A stretch of 44,710 nucleotides of DNA from Rhodobiaceae bacterium (GCA_028285165.1 JANQQB010000431.1:1-44710), one strand, 5' to 3'. Positions 17,326 through 26,686 are shown, counted from the first letter of the stretch. Translations and numbers: made by a program. The notes: generated from the sequence alone by a model not told the origin.

Positions 17326-18684
17326 TCAGGAGCGCCAGACGGCCTCGGCAGCGCGCAGATGACCGGCCGGATGGCGCCAGTCGGCATCGATCCCTGGAAT
17401 CGAGAGGGGAAAGCGGACGCGCCGGGCCGGGCCCCAGGCCGTGTGTTCGATGCGCGGGTCGAGATCGTCATCGGATTTGCCCGGCATGCCGTCGCTTGCT
17501 GTATTTGCGGCCGTACCGACCAACAGATGCGCCGTGCGGGCGAGCGACAGCTTCGCGGACAGAACAGCACCGGTTTCGCGGCGGCGATTGAGGGCGTGCA
17601 GCACCGCGGCTGCCATCAGATAGCCCGTGGCGTGATCGAGCGCCTGGACGGGCAGGGGAAACGGTCGGTCCGCCCCGGATTGCCGCATGCCGTGCTCGGC
17701 AATGCCGGCACTCATCTGAACCAGACTGTCGAAGCCGCGTCGACCCGCCCAGGGACCGGACCAGCCAAAGGCATCGAGGCTGACGTCGATGAGATCGGGA
17801 TTGACCGCACGCAGACCCTCCGCATTCAGACCGAGCGCGGGAAGGGCGCCCGGTCGGTAGCCGTGCAGCAATACATCCGCACCTCTCAAAAGGTCGTCGA
17901 AAATCGCGCGATCATCTGGTGATTTCAGGTCGAGCCCGACACATCTCTTGCCGAGCGTGACATCGGGAACGACGGCTGGTTCCTCCCAGTCCGGCGGATC
18001 GATGCGCAGCACGTCGGCACCGAACGCGGCGAGGAAACGTCCCGCGACAGGGCCGGCGAGAACACGGGTGAGGTCGAGAATGCGCAAACCGGTCAGGGGG
18101 GCTTCGGGAAGCGGGTCGATGACAGGTGGGTCCGTGTCGGGAAAAGCCTGCCAGGCCACCAGGGGTTCGGCGGCGACCGCGGCGCCGTTGGGATGGGTGT
18201 GCCAGTCCGCTATCGAGCGCATCGCGGCGGCACAGCCGCCCGCATCGACGACAGCAGTTTCGAGATCGTCCGCTTTCCAGTCGGCGACCGACGGCGCCAT
18301 TGCGTCCCTGTCGGCATGGGATCCAAGGACGGATTGGGCCGCCCGCCGATGATGCGGGGCATTTGTGTGCAGACGGATCCAGCCGTCGGCGGTCGGGTAA
18401 TCGCCGGCAATGGAATCCCAGACCGGCGGCAGCGACCAGGTGATCGGGTCGATCGAAACGCCGAACCAGAGCCCAGCCAACCGGCGGTCGACGTCGACTG
18501 GTACCGGATCGCGGCCGCCCGGCGCCGCGAAGTCAGAAAGCAGGAGGCCGGCCGTGCCGATGGACGCGGCGGCCAGGTCGGTCACGGCGAAGTAGGATGG
18601 CAGAGTGCCGTTACCGGACACCGTAAGTGCATCGGAGTCCAGAAGCGCTTCCGACCCCGGAAAGGCTTCGGCGATTTGCGGCAT
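17326..18684 (-). CDS. CaiB/BaiF family (class III) CoA-transferase
   Basis: 452 aa from the ATG at 18684. The C-terminal two thirds (about 200-440) carry the CaiB/BaiF pattern: LTGLRILDLTRVLAGPVAGR, LGKRCVGLDLKSPDDR, LLHGYRPGALPALGLNAE and RRGFDSLVQMSAGIAEHG, with the conserved Asp that forms the acyl intermediate. The N-terminal 190 residues look like a partial or diverged copy of the same fold, as in the longer members. It would move CoA between acyl donors, but the substrate is unknown. The start is uncertain because no good ribosome-binding site is seen; the open frame runs on to 18849. It is divergent from an amidinotransferase-fold gene. Confidence 0.88.
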   Translation of the reverse strand: MPQIAEAFPGSEALLDSDALTVSGNGTLPSYFAVTDLAAASIGTAGLLLSDFAAPGGRDPVPVDVDRRLAGLWFGVSIDPITWSLPPVWDSIAGDYPTADGWIRLHTNAPHHRRAAQSVLGSHADRDAMAPSVADWKADDLETAVVDAGGCAAAMRSIADWHTHPNGAAVAAEPLVAWQAFPDTDPPVIDPLPEAPLTGLRILDLTRVLAGPVAGRFLAAFGADVLRIDPPDWEEPAVVPDVTLGKRCVGLDLKSPDDRAIFDDLLRGADVLLHGYRPGALPALGLNAEGLRAVNPDLIDVSLDAFGWSGPWAGRRGFDSLVQMSAGIAEHGMRQSGADRPFPLPVQALDHATGYLMAAAVLHALNRRRETGAVLSAKLSLARTAHLLVGTAANTASDGMPGKSDDDLDPRIEHTAWGPARRVRFPLSIPGIDADWRHPAGHLRAAEAVWRS

Positions 18685-18847
18685 GAACGGCAGAGACAAT
18701 GTTCGGTCGACCTCCGGAGGGTGGCGGGCGACGGGACAGTAGGGCGGCGGACGGGTGCTTGTCGAGAGTTGTTCCGCCTTGACCGAAGGCCGGTCCTGTG
18801 AGAGCGCTGCACGCCTGATCTTCCATTTTGTCGGGTTTTGTCGTCGC

Positions 18848-19831
18848 ATGACCGGTTTGGGAAACCACAGTGAATACGGGGTGTTGCGCGAGGTTGTCGT
18901 CGGCTCGGCCGCGAACCTGCACCTGCCGCCATATGGTAACGATCTGCTGCACTATCCCGGGCCGTTGCGCGATGCCTTGCTGGCGAACGGTGCGGGTCCG
19001 CTCGATGTGGCACACCACTTTCCCGACCTGTATGCCGAGACCGTCCGGCAGATCGATGCCATCGCGGCGACTTTCGAGGCACATGGCGTGCGGGTGCATC
19101 GACCCCGGCCATACCATCAGGCCGAGACCCGCTATCTCGACAGTCTTCAGCCGGGCTGGTCGCAACTTTATCCGGCCGATCCGGTCTTCATGCTCGGCGA
19201 GCATTTTCTGGAATTGTCGCTGCGTCGCGCCTATCGCCGCAAGGAAGTCTTTCCGCTTCGCGAACTCGTGGCCCCGATGCTTGCAGGGCAAGCGGGTTTG
19301 CATCATGTGGCCATGCCGCAATCCGCGCCGTTTACGCCGTCCGGAGAGGGGCCGGGACCGTTTCTGGAAGGCGGCGACATTTTGATCGTCGGCCGCGACG
19401 TGATCGTCGGGCAGGGCCAATTGTGCTCCGACCGGGCCGGGCTGGACTGGCTGTCATCCTATCTGGCGGACTGGAATTACAGGGTACATCCGCTTGCGAT
19501 CCGCGGGCCGATCCTGCATGCGCTCGGGCTGATCTGTCTGTTGCGCGAGGGGCTCGCCATGGCGCATCTGCCGGCGCTGGCCGACGGTCTGCCGGCACCG
19601 ATCGCCGATTGGGATGTGATCGAGATCAGCGAAGAGGAGATGCACGGCCATGCGACCGTCGGCGTGTCGCTGGACGACAAAAGGTACATGATCGATCCGC
19701 GCTTCACCCGTCTCATGGGCGAATTGGAAAAACACGCCATCGAACCAGTGCCGACACCCTGCGACGCAATCGGTTTCTGGGGCGGCGCGATCCGTTGCGT
19801 GACGCTGCCCCTGGCCCGTGACCCAGCCTGA
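18848..19831 (+). CDS. Amidinotransferase / guanidino-group-modifying enzyme family protein
   Basis: 327 aa. It opens GLGNHSEYGVLREVVVGSA, contains GPFLEGGDILIVGRDVIVGQ (acidic active-site strand), IRGPILHALGLICLLREGLA (the His region) and ends GFWGGAIRCVTLPL with candidate nucleophile Cys317. This is the GME fold shared by glycine amidinotransferase, DDAH and arginine deiminase. The residue before Cys317 is Arg where many relatives have His. The reaction could be amidino transfer or hydrolysis of a guanidino compound; the sequence does not decide. The ATG at 18848 gives the family-like N-terminus. The gene is divergent from a CoA-transferase and convergent with a binding-protein gene. Confidence 0.85.
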   Translation: MTGLGNHSEYGVLREVVVGSAANLHLPPYGNDLLHYPGPLRDALLANGAGPLDVAHHFPDLYAETVRQIDAIAATFEAHGVRVHRPRPYHQAETRYLDSLQPGWSQLYPADPVFMLGEHFLELSLRRAYRRKEVFPLRELVAPMLAGQAGLHHVAMPQSAPFTPSGEGPGPFLEGGDILIVGRDVIVGQGQLCSDRAGLDWLSSYLADWNYRVHPLAIRGPILHALGLICLLREGLAMAHLPALADGLPAPIADWDVIEISEEEMHGHATVGVSLDDKRYMIDPRFTRLMGELEKHAIEPVPTPCDAIGFWGGAIRCVTLPLARDPA

Positions 19832-19856
19832 TTGCGGCTGAAAGCCGAAACGAAAA

Positions 19857-19879
19857 CGCCCCCGGCTGGACCGGGGGCG
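19857..19879 (-). terminator. Rho-independent terminator for the peptide-type binding protein gene
   Basis: Perfect 9-bp stem (CGCCCCCGG / CCGGGGGCG) with a 5-nt loop. On the minus strand it is followed by TTTTCGTTT, so it most likely ends the minus-strand transcript that begins upstream of 21505. It lies between convergent genes and may also slow plus-strand transcription. Confidence 0.88.
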
Positions 19880-19909
19880 CTGGTTGTCATGCGGTATCGA
19901 AAGGCCTGA

Positions 19910-21505
19910 TCAGGCCATCCACCAGCGTTCGGCGTTCTTGTGGCCGTCCAGTTCCCAATTGTTGGCGATCTGGTCGGGCAGGCCGATCTTGTTGGAAACG
20001 GCGTGCGTGTAAGCCATGAACATCGGGACGATGGCGCCGCCGTCTTCGTGGCAGAGACGCTGCATCTCGACATACATTTCACGCCGCTTGGCGTCGTCGA
20101 GTTCGCTGCGGGCCTGAACCAGCAATTCGTTGAACCGCGGATTGGCCCATTTGGTCTCGTTCCATTCGGCGCCCTGGGCATAGACCTGCGAGAACATCCA
20201 GTCCTCGGTCGGCCGACCGCCCCAATAGCCGCCGACCCAGGGCTTCTTCAGCCAGACATTGGACCAGTAGCCGTCATCGGCTTCGCGCAGGATCTTCAGG
20301 TTGATGCCGGCCGCCTTGGCGGATTCGGCATAGAGCTGACCGGCGTCGACGGCGCCTTCAAAGGCGGTGTCGGCCAGCGACAATTCGAAGGTTGCGCCTT
20401 CCATGCCGGCCTTCTTCAGATGGAACTTGGCCTTTTCCGGATCGTATTCGCGCTGCGGCAATTCTTCCGCCGTGGCGCGATAGATGTTGGCCGGCCCGAT
20501 CGGCGTGTCGTTGCCGAGCTCGCCCTGTCCGAAGATGATCTTGTTGACGAATTCCTGCCGGTTGATGGCGTATTTCAGGGCAAGGCGCACATCGACATTG
20601 TCGAACGGCGCAGTGTCGGTGAACATCGGCAAGACGGCGTGTTTGTTGCCGGTGATCGGCAGGACGCGCACGCTCGGCGTCCGTTCCAGCAGGCTGACGA
20701 CCTTCAGGTCGAGGTTCGACATGGAATGGGCCGAGCCGGAGGTCACGCTGGTCGTGCGGGCGGTGGCGTCCGCGATGAACAGGTTTTCGACCGAGTCGAA
20801 CCAGGCGCGGCCTTCCTTCCAGTAGTTTTCGTTGCGCACCACTTCGGTGGTCACGCCCGGATCGAAGCGCTGCAGCTTATAGGATCCGGTTCCGACACCG
20901 GATTGCCAGTCGATGCTGTCGTCCTTGGCCGGACAGATGCACAGGTGATAGTCGCTGACGATAAACGGCCAGTCCGCATTGCCGGATTCCAGGGTGAACA
21001 CGACCGTATCGCCGTCGGCCTTGACGTCGGTGATCTGCTTGGTCAGGCCGGAAGCGGCCGATTTGTTGCCTTCGCCGCGATGGTGGTTGAAGGACGCGAC
21101 CACGTCATTGGCGTCCATGGTCTTGCCGTTGTGGAATTCGACGCCGGAGCGCAGCTTGAAACGCCAGGTCTTGCCGCCGTCATCGGCTTCGTAGCTTTCG
21201 GCGAGTTCGCCGATCAGATTGCCGTCAGGGGCAATCTCGGTCAGGTTGTTGCGCAATTGCCCGAAGCTGACATTGATCATGTAGCTGTCGAGGGTCTGTG
21301 CCGGGTCCAGCACGTCGGTCGTGCCGCCGCCGGTCAGCGTGTTGACATAGTGGCCGCCCTTTTTCGGCGTTGCCGCGTGGGCGGTATCGAACATGGTGCC
21401 GGCCGCTGCCGCCGTGGCGCCGACGGCAATGGCCTGCTGAATAAAGTCCCGACGCGAAATGCGGCTGTTTTTCAGCAGCTCCTTCAATCCGGATTGATCA
21501 GTCAT
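19910..21505 (-). CDS. Peptide/nickel-type ABC substrate-binding protein, Tat-exported, orphan
   Basis: 531 aa, the usual size for SBP_bac_5 (cluster C) binding proteins. Residues 17-50 form a twin-arginine signal: SRRDFIQQAIAVGATAAAAG, then a cleavage-like AHA. The mature protein contains GGGTTDVLDPAQTLDSY, the family-typical WRFKLRSGVEFHNGKTMDANDVV, and PFDNVDVRLALKYAINRQEFV. Such proteins bind peptides, opines, sugars or metals; the ligand cannot be read from sequence. No Dpp-type permease or ATPase lies nearby. GGGAG is 6 nt upstream of the ATG at 21505. It is convergent with the amidinotransferase gene, from which a terminator separates it. Confidence 0.92.
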   Translation of the reverse strand: MTDQSGLKELLKNSRISRRDFIQQAIAVGATAAAAGTMFDTAHAATPKKGGHYVNTLTGGGTTDVLDPAQTLDSYMINVSFGQLRNNLTEIAPDGNLIGELAESYEADDGGKTWRFKLRSGVEFHNGKTMDANDVVASFNHHRGEGNKSAASGLTKQITDVKADGDTVVFTLESGNADWPFIVSDYHLCICPAKDDSIDWQSGVGTGSYKLQRFDPGVTTEVVRNENYWKEGRAWFDSVENLFIADATARTTSVTSGSAHSMSNLDLKVVSLLERTPSVRVLPITGNKHAVLPMFTDTAPFDNVDVRLALKYAINRQEFVNKIIFGQGELGNDTPIGPANIYRATAEELPQREYDPEKAKFHLKKAGMEGATFELSLADTAFEGAVDAGQLYAESAKAAGINLKILREADDGYWSNVWLKKPWVGGYWGGRPTEDWMFSQVYAQGAEWNETKWANPRFNELLVQARSELDDAKRREMYVEMQRLCHEDGGAIVPMFMAYTHAVSNKIGLPDQIANNWELDGHKNAERWWMA

Positions 21506-21984
21506 TCTTGTCTCCCAATTTTTTTCCTACGCTCGGCCCGTCCCCTGGGTCCGTGATGCGTATTCGGTGTGCCGACGCGCGGCTGGGTTGTGCGCACTGG
21601 CGATGCGGCGGCATCGTAGTCGGGCCGGACGGGTTGGGCAATCGCAATCGGGGGTGTCGGTCAGGCCGCGCTGCGGGCGTTTTTCCCGGCGAGGCGGGCC
21701 ACGACGGCGGCCGCTATTGGAATGGCTTCTTGTGGATTGCTCGAAACCGAAAAGTTCACCTGCAGAACAGGTAGATTTCCGCAATGATTTTCCGAATGCA
21801 GGTCGATATCGGTCGGCGGCGATAAAGAGTGTTTCGCCCGCTCGGACGAGGCGCGACGATTTGCAGTATCGTCCCGACGGGTGTGCTTGCAAAGGTTCGG
21901 AACTTCACGCTAGAGATATCAAGTCCATGGCGCTGGACACCACAAGACACCCGGCAAAACGGGTGAGGGGAATTCGGGGGCTTC
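21506..21984. other. Intergenic region between divergent transport genes
   Basis: These 479 bases should hold divergent promoters for the peptide-type binding protein (minus) and the first liv operon (plus). A weak sigma-70-like pair, TTGCAA and TAGAGA with an 18-bp spacer, lies about 60-100 nt before the livG start. No convincing open frame, repeat or known operator was found. Confidence 0.45.
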
Positions 21985-22749
21985 GTGCTCAAAGTAGAAA
22001 ACCTGAATAAGAGCTTCGGCGGCGTTCAGGCGGTCCGGGATTGCACTTTCCAGATCCGCGAAGGCACGATAACCGGCCTGATCGGTCCGAATGGGGCCGG
22101 CAAGACGACGACCTTCAACATGATTGCCGGAGAGATTCCGCCGACATCCGGTCGGATCGACTTTCTCGGCGAAAACATCACCGGCCTTCCTACCCACCAG
22201 ATGTTCCATCGCGGCATCGTGCGCACGTTCCAGATCCCGCACGAATTCGCCAAGATGACGGTGCTGGAAAACCTGATGGTGGTTCCGCCGGCGCAACCCG
22301 GCGAACACATCTTCAACAATTGGCTGGCCTCGGCTGCCGTGCGGCGGCGGGAGCAGGAAGTGCGCGAAAAGGCGGAAGCCGCACTGGAATTCCTGTCGAT
22401 TTCCCATTTGCGTGACGAACGTGCGGGCAACCTGTCGGGCGGTCAGAAGAAGCTGCTCGAACTCGGGCGTACGATGATGACGGACGCCAAGCTCGTTTTG
22501 CTCGACGAGCCGGGGGCCGGCGTCAACCCGACCCTCCTGCTCAAGATCCGCGACATGATCGCGAAACTCAGGGAAGATCGCGGCTACACGTTCTGCGTCA
22601 TCGAACACGACATGGATATGATCGCCAGTCTGTGCGACCCGGTCATCGTGCTGGCGGAGGGCACAGTGCTGACCGAAGGCACCATGCAGGCCGTGCGCAG
22701 CAATGCCGATGTGCTCGATGCTTATCTGGGCGGAGGAGAGGACGGCTGA
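21985..22749 (+). CDS. livG: Branched-chain amino acid-type ABC transporter ATP-binding protein LivG (system 1)
   Basis: 254 aa. Cytoplasmic ATPase with Walker A GLIGPNGAGKTTTFN, a Q-loop region near FQIPHEF, signature LSGGQKKLLE, Walker B LVLLDEPGAGVNP and switch His in CVIEHDMD. The RTFQIP stretch and the C-terminal DVLDAYLGGGEDG are typical of LivG. The start is a GTG at 21985 with a G-rich ribosome-binding site a few bases upstream. It is the first gene of a five-gene operon, livG-F-H-M-K. This order, with the binding protein last, is less common than having it first. Confidence 0.95.
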   Translation: MLKVENLNKSFGGVQAVRDCTFQIREGTITGLIGPNGAGKTTTFNMIAGEIPPTSGRIDFLGENITGLPTHQMFHRGIVRTFQIPHEFAKMTVLENLMVVPPAQPGEHIFNNWLASAAVRRREQEVREKAEAALEFLSISHLRDERAGNLSGGQKKLLELGRTMMTDAKLVLLDEPGAGVNPTLLLKIRDMIAKLREDRGYTFCVIEHDMDMIASLCDPVIVLAEGTVLTEGTMQAVRSNADVLDAYLGGGEDG

Positions 22750-23528
22750 TGTCCGTGCTGGAGCTCAAGTCCGTCGTCGGCGGCTATGGCGACACCCAGA
22801 TCCTGCACGGTGTGTCGATGCATGTCGATCCCGGCGAGATCGTCGTGGTCATCGGGCCGAACGGCGCCGGCAAATCGACGGCGATGAAAGCGGTTTTCGG
22901 TCTGTTGCGGCTGAACGGCGGCGAGGTGCTGCTCGACGGTACGGAGATCACCAACACGCCGCCTGAAAAGGTCGTCCGGCTCGGCGTTTGTTACGTGCCG
23001 CAGACATCCAACATCTTCCCTTCGCTTACGGTCCAGGAAAACCTGGAAATGGGCGCTTTCGTGCGAGAGGACGACTTCAAGCCGCGTCTCAACGAAATCT
23101 ACGACATGTTCCCGCCGCTTGCCGAAAAGCGGCGTCAGGCCGCGGGTACTCTGTCCGGCGGCCAGCGGCAAATGGTGGCCATGGGCAAGGCGCTGATGCT
23201 GGAACCGAAGATCCTGTTGCTCGACGAGCCGACGGCCGGTCTTTCGCCGAAATTCCGCGGTGAGATCTTTTCGATCGTCAAGACGATCAACGCTACCGGC
23301 ACGCCGATCCTGATGGTCGAGCAGAACGCCAAGCAGGCGCTGAACATTGCCGATCGCGGCTATGTCCTGGTCGATGGCAAGAACAAGTTCGAAGGCTCGG
23401 GGCGTGACCTGATCGACGACAGTGAAGTCGCGGAAATGTTCCTGGGCGGCGGCGCGCCGGCGCCCAAGGATGAGGAGGCCGGGCAGGTCCAGCAGGCACA
23501 GGGGCAAGACGGACGGGGCGATGGCTGA
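22749..23528 (+). CDS. livF: Branched-chain amino acid-type ABC transporter ATP-binding protein LivF (system 1)
   Basis: 259 aa. The second ATPase of the importer: Walker A VVIGPNGAGKSTAMK, signature LSGGQRQMVAMGKALML, Walker B ILLLDEPTAGLSP and LMVEQNAKQALNIADRGYVL, which is diagnostic for LivF. The ATG at 22749 shares one base with the livG stop. The C-terminus carries a tail of about 25 residues rich in Gln, Gly and charged residues (EEAGQVQQAQGQDGRG) beyond the usual end. It overlaps the livH start by 8 nt. It pairs with LivG to power uptake. Confidence 0.95.
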   Translation: MSVLELKSVVGGYGDTQILHGVSMHVDPGEIVVVIGPNGAGKSTAMKAVFGLLRLNGGEVLLDGTEITNTPPEKVVRLGVCYVPQTSNIFPSLTVQENLEMGAFVREDDFKPRLNEIYDMFPPLAEKRRQAAGTLSGGQRQMVAMGKALMLEPKILLLDEPTAGLSPKFRGEIFSIVKTINATGTPILMVEQNAKQALNIADRGYVLVDGKNKFEGSGRDLIDDSEVAEMFLGGGAPAPKDEEAGQVQQAQGQDGRGDG

Positions 23529-24411
23529 GTTCATCAATTTTTATCTGATACCCGGCCTCGTGCTCGGAAGCATCTACGCGCTCGGCGCGATCGGCATCAC
23601 GCTGACCTTCGGCATCCTGCGGTTCGCGAACTTCGCCCACGGCGACATCATGACGCTCGGGGTCTATTTCACGTGGTCCCTGGTCCAGTTCACCGACTTG
23701 CATCCGCTGGTCGTCATGCCGGTCGCAATGGTCATGACCGTGATTGCCGTGCTCCTAATCGATCGCGGCTTCTACAAACCCTTGCGCAATGCGCCGGTGA
23801 TCATGCTCGTGATGGCCTCTTTCGGCCTGATGCTGATGGTGCGCTCGGTCGTTCAGTTCTTCTGGGGCGTGCAGCTCAAGACCGTGCTGCCGGGCATTCA
23901 ATTGCCGATGATCTTTGGCGATTTCCTGCGCATTGCGCCCAAGCACATCATGATCATCGGCTGTGCGCTGGTGCTGATGTTCATGGTCCACTACCTCTTG
24001 ACCTATACCAAGATCGGCAAGGCCATGCGGGCGATGTCGGATTCGCCGGAACTGGCCCGGCTGACGGGGATCGACACCGAAAAGGTGGTCATGACGACTT
24101 GGATCGTCGGCGCGGCGCTTGCCTGCGGAGCCGGCGTGTTCCTGGCCGTCGATACACAGGTCGAGACAATGATGGGCTTCAAACTGCTGTTGCCGATGTT
24201 CGCAGCCGCGATCCTCGGTGGTCTCGGAAAGCCCTATGGAGCAGTTGCCGGCGGGTTGATCATCGGCCTGGCCGAGGAATTGTCGACCTATCACTGGATC
24301 GGCTCGGATCCGTTGCTCAGTCCGGGGTACAAACAGGGTGTCGCCTTTGCGATCATGATCCTGATGCTGTTGTGGCGCCCAACCGGACTGTTCAAGGGCA
24401 AGGTATTCTAA
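23521..24411 (+). CDS. livH: Branched-chain amino acid-type ABC transporter permease LivH (system 1)
   Basis: 296 aa with about eight membrane helices. The start MAEFINFYLIPGLVLGSIYAL and the segments FGILRFANFAHGDIMTLG and MRAMSDSPELARLTGIDTEKV (the ATPase-coupling loop) match LivH. The C-terminal part has AAILGGLGKPYGAVAGGLIIGLAEE, a family hallmark. It overlaps livF by 8 nt and ends 1 nt before livM. It forms half of the membrane channel. Confidence 0.95.
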   Translation: MAEFINFYLIPGLVLGSIYALGAIGITLTFGILRFANFAHGDIMTLGVYFTWSLVQFTDLHPLVVMPVAMVMTVIAVLLIDRGFYKPLRNAPVIMLVMASFGLMLMVRSVVQFFWGVQLKTVLPGIQLPMIFGDFLRIAPKHIMIIGCALVLMFMVHYLLTYTKIGKAMRAMSDSPELARLTGIDTEKVVMTTWIVGAALACGAGVFLAVDTQVETMMGFKLLLPMFAAAILGGLGKPYGAVAGGLIIGLAEELSTYHWIGSDPLLSPGYKQGVAFAIMILMLLWRPTGLFKGKVF

Positions 24412-24412
24412 G

Positions 24413-25369
24413 ATGGACCAGTTCTACGGATACGGCCTTTACATTATCTCCCTGCTGACAATGGGCGGAATCTACGCCGTCCTGACGCTCGGCCTCAACG
24501 TGCAATGGGGCTTTGCGGGTCTTTTCAATGCGGGCGTTGCCGGCTTTTTCGGGATCGGCGCCTATGTTACGGCGCTGATGACAACGTCCCCGACGATCCG
24601 CCATATCGGCGGTTTCGAGATGCCCTATGTGGTTGGTTTCGCAGCGGCGATGGTCGTGTCCGGCATCATCGCCTATCTGGTGGGCAAGGTCTGTCTCAGG
24701 CTGCGCAGCGACTATCTGGCGATCGCGACGATCGGTATTGCCGAGAACTTCCGGCTGATCCTGAAGAACGAGACCTGGGCGACGAATGGGCCGCGCGGCG
24801 TTTCCAACATTCCCAAACCCTTTGAATCCCTGCCCGAACCCTACAACCACATCTGTTTCCTCTTGCTCGTGCTGGCAACTGTCGCTGTGATCTACTGGTT
24901 GCTCGAAGTGGCGCGCAAATCGCCGTGGGGCCGGGTCATGACGGCGATCCGGGAAAACGAGACGGCCGCCAAGGCGGCGGGCAAGAATGTCGAGACCTAC
25001 CGGATGGAAGGGTTCGTTATCGGCTGCATGATCATGGCGGTCGCCGGCGGGCTGATGGCGCACTATCTGAAATTCATCGACCCGAATGCCACCGATCCGC
25101 TGCTGGCCACCTTTATCGTCTGGGTCATGCTGATCGTTGGTGGCAGCGCCAACAACAAGGGGGCGATCCTTGGCGCGTTCCTGATCTGGACGGTCTGGTC
25201 TGCATCGGAGATTCTGACCAGCCGTCTTCCGGATGAACTTGCCATTCGAACCGCTTATGTGCGCATATTCTTGATAGGACTTGCCTTGCAGCTGTTTTTA
25301 CAGAGATATCCGCAGGGCATTATTCCAGAAACGCGACCGTCAGCGGAAAGGGAGGCCAGACAGCCCTGA
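24413..25369 (+). CDS. livM: Branched-chain amino acid-type ABC transporter permease LivM (system 1)
   Basis: 318 aa with about nine membrane helices. The segment LTLGLNVQWGFAGLFNAGVA is the LivM-type N-terminal motif, and the coupling loop is WGRVMTAIRENETAAKAAGKN. GSANNKGAILGAFLIW lies near the end. It starts 1 nt after livH and is followed by about 108 nt before the binding-protein gene. It makes up the second half of the channel. The family call is clear; the substrate is not. Confidence 0.95.
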   Translation: MDQFYGYGLYIISLLTMGGIYAVLTLGLNVQWGFAGLFNAGVAGFFGIGAYVTALMTTSPTIRHIGGFEMPYVVGFAAAMVVSGIIAYLVGKVCLRLRSDYLAIATIGIAENFRLILKNETWATNGPRGVSNIPKPFESLPEPYNHICFLLLVLATVAVIYWLLEVARKSPWGRVMTAIRENETAAKAAGKNVETYRMEGFVIGCMIMAVAGGLMAHYLKFIDPNATDPLLATFIVWVMLIVGGSANNKGAILGAFLIWTVWSASEILTSRLPDELAIRTAYVRIFLIGLALQLFLQRYPQGIIPETRPSAEREARQP

Positions 25370-25477
25370 CGGTCCGGGCGGCAAACACGTGTGGCGAAGA
25401 CCAGCTTTGCATGGGAAACCGCGCCAAGAACGGCCAATGCGTTTCAACCATGCCTATTGTGGAGAGGAGAACTCAAA

Positions 25478-26686
25478 ATGACATCCTTCAAGACCCTGAC
25501 GCTGGCGGCTTCCGCAGCCGCGCTGCTGTCGGTGTCGGCACAGGCCGCTGAAATCAAGGTCGGCTCGGCCGGCGGCGTGACGGGACCGATCGCGGAACTG
25601 GTTGCGGCCATCATGGCCGGTCGCCAGACCGCAGCCGATCACATCAACGAAAACGGCGGCCTGCTGGGAGGCGACACGCTTTCGCTGGTGATCGCGGATT
25701 CGGCATGCGATCCGAAGGCCGCTGTCGATGCCGGCAACAAGCTCGTCAATGTCGAGCAGGTCGTGGCGATTATCGGGCCGAGCTGCTCAGGCGCGACGAA
25801 CGGCATGGTGTCGTCGGTGACGATCCCGGCGGGCGTGACGGTCCTTTCGGATTCGGCGACCGCTCCGGCGATTTCCGAACTCGACGACAAGGACACGGTC
25901 TTCCGGGCGTCGGCTTCGGACTCTTTCCAGGGCGCGGCAATTGCCGAGATCGTTTGGAATGCCGGGCACCGCAAGGTTGCCATGACCTATTCCAACGACG
26001 ACTACAATGCCGGCATCGCGGCCGTCTTTGAGAAGGAATTCAAGGCCAAGGGCGGCGAGATCACCGCCAATCAGGGCCATGAACCCAACAAGGCCTCCTA
26101 TCGCGCTGAATTGTCGACGCTCGCCCAGGGCAACCCGGACGCGCTCGCGCTCTTTGCCTATTACGGTTCGAGCGGTATCACGATCATCAAGAACAGCCTG
26201 GAAAACGGCCTGTTCGGCAAGTTCTATGCCGCTGACGGCATGTTCGACGTTTCGGTGATCGAGCAGATCGGTGCCGACGTCCTGCGCGACAATATCTGGA
26301 TCACGCAGGCCGCGTCCGATACCGAAGATGCCTCTTACCAAGCCTTTGCCGAAGCCTTCACCGCGACCGGCAAGGATCCGGAAGCGCCCTATGCTGCGCA
26401 CGGCTATGACGTTGCGTTCCTGATGGCACTGGCCATCGAAAAGGCCGGCTCTGCGGACCGCGCCGCAATCCCGGCAGCCCTGCGGGCGGTTGCAAGCCCT
26501 CCGGGCGAAATCATCCGTCCGGGTGAATGGGCGAAGGCCAAGAAGCTGATCGCCGACGGCCAGGACATCAACTACGAAGGCGCCGCCGGCAAGAACGATT
26601 TCGACGAGCGCGGTGACGTGACAGGCTTGTTCAGCCTGAACGTCGTCGGCGAAGACGGAAGCTGGTCGCGTACGCTTCTGAAATAA
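25478..26686 (+). CDS. livK: Liv-type ABC transporter periplasmic substrate-binding protein (system 1)
   Basis: 402 aa. Residues 1-24 are a signal peptide ending SAQA before AEIKVGSAGGVTGP. The mature protein has the Peripla_BP_6 layout, including IIGPSCSGATNGMVSSVTIP and KVAMTYSNDDYNAGIAAVFE. It delivers an amino acid or a similar ligand to LivHM. The ATG at 25478 has GGAGAGGAGA just upstream; an in-frame GTG at 25391 would precede the signal and is rejected. It is the last gene of the operon and is closed by a strong terminator. Its divergence from the binding protein at 41853-43085 suggests a different ligand. Confidence 0.93.
   Translation: MTSFKTLTLAASAAALLSVSAQAAEIKVGSAGGVTGPIAELVAAIMAGRQTAADHINENGGLLGGDTLSLVIADSACDPKAAVDAGNKLVNVEQVVAIIGPSCSGATNGMVSSVTIPAGVTVLSDSATAPAISELDDKDTVFRASASDSFQGAAIAEIVWNAGHRKVAMTYSNDDYNAGIAAVFEKEFKAKGGEITANQGHEPNKASYRAELSTLAQGNPDALALFAYYGSSGITIIKNSLENGLFGKFYAADGMFDVSVIEQIGADVLRDNIWITQAASDTEDASYQAFAEAFTATGKDPEAPYAAHGYDVAFLMALAIEKAGSADRAAIPAALRAVASPPGEIIRPGEWAKAKKLIADGQDINYEGAAGKNDFDERGDVTGLFSLNVVGEDGSWSRTLLK

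Noticed and set aside
19940-21556. 538-codon plus-strand frame opposite the peptide-type binding protein
   Set aside because: Shadow of a well-supported gene; no recognisable domain.
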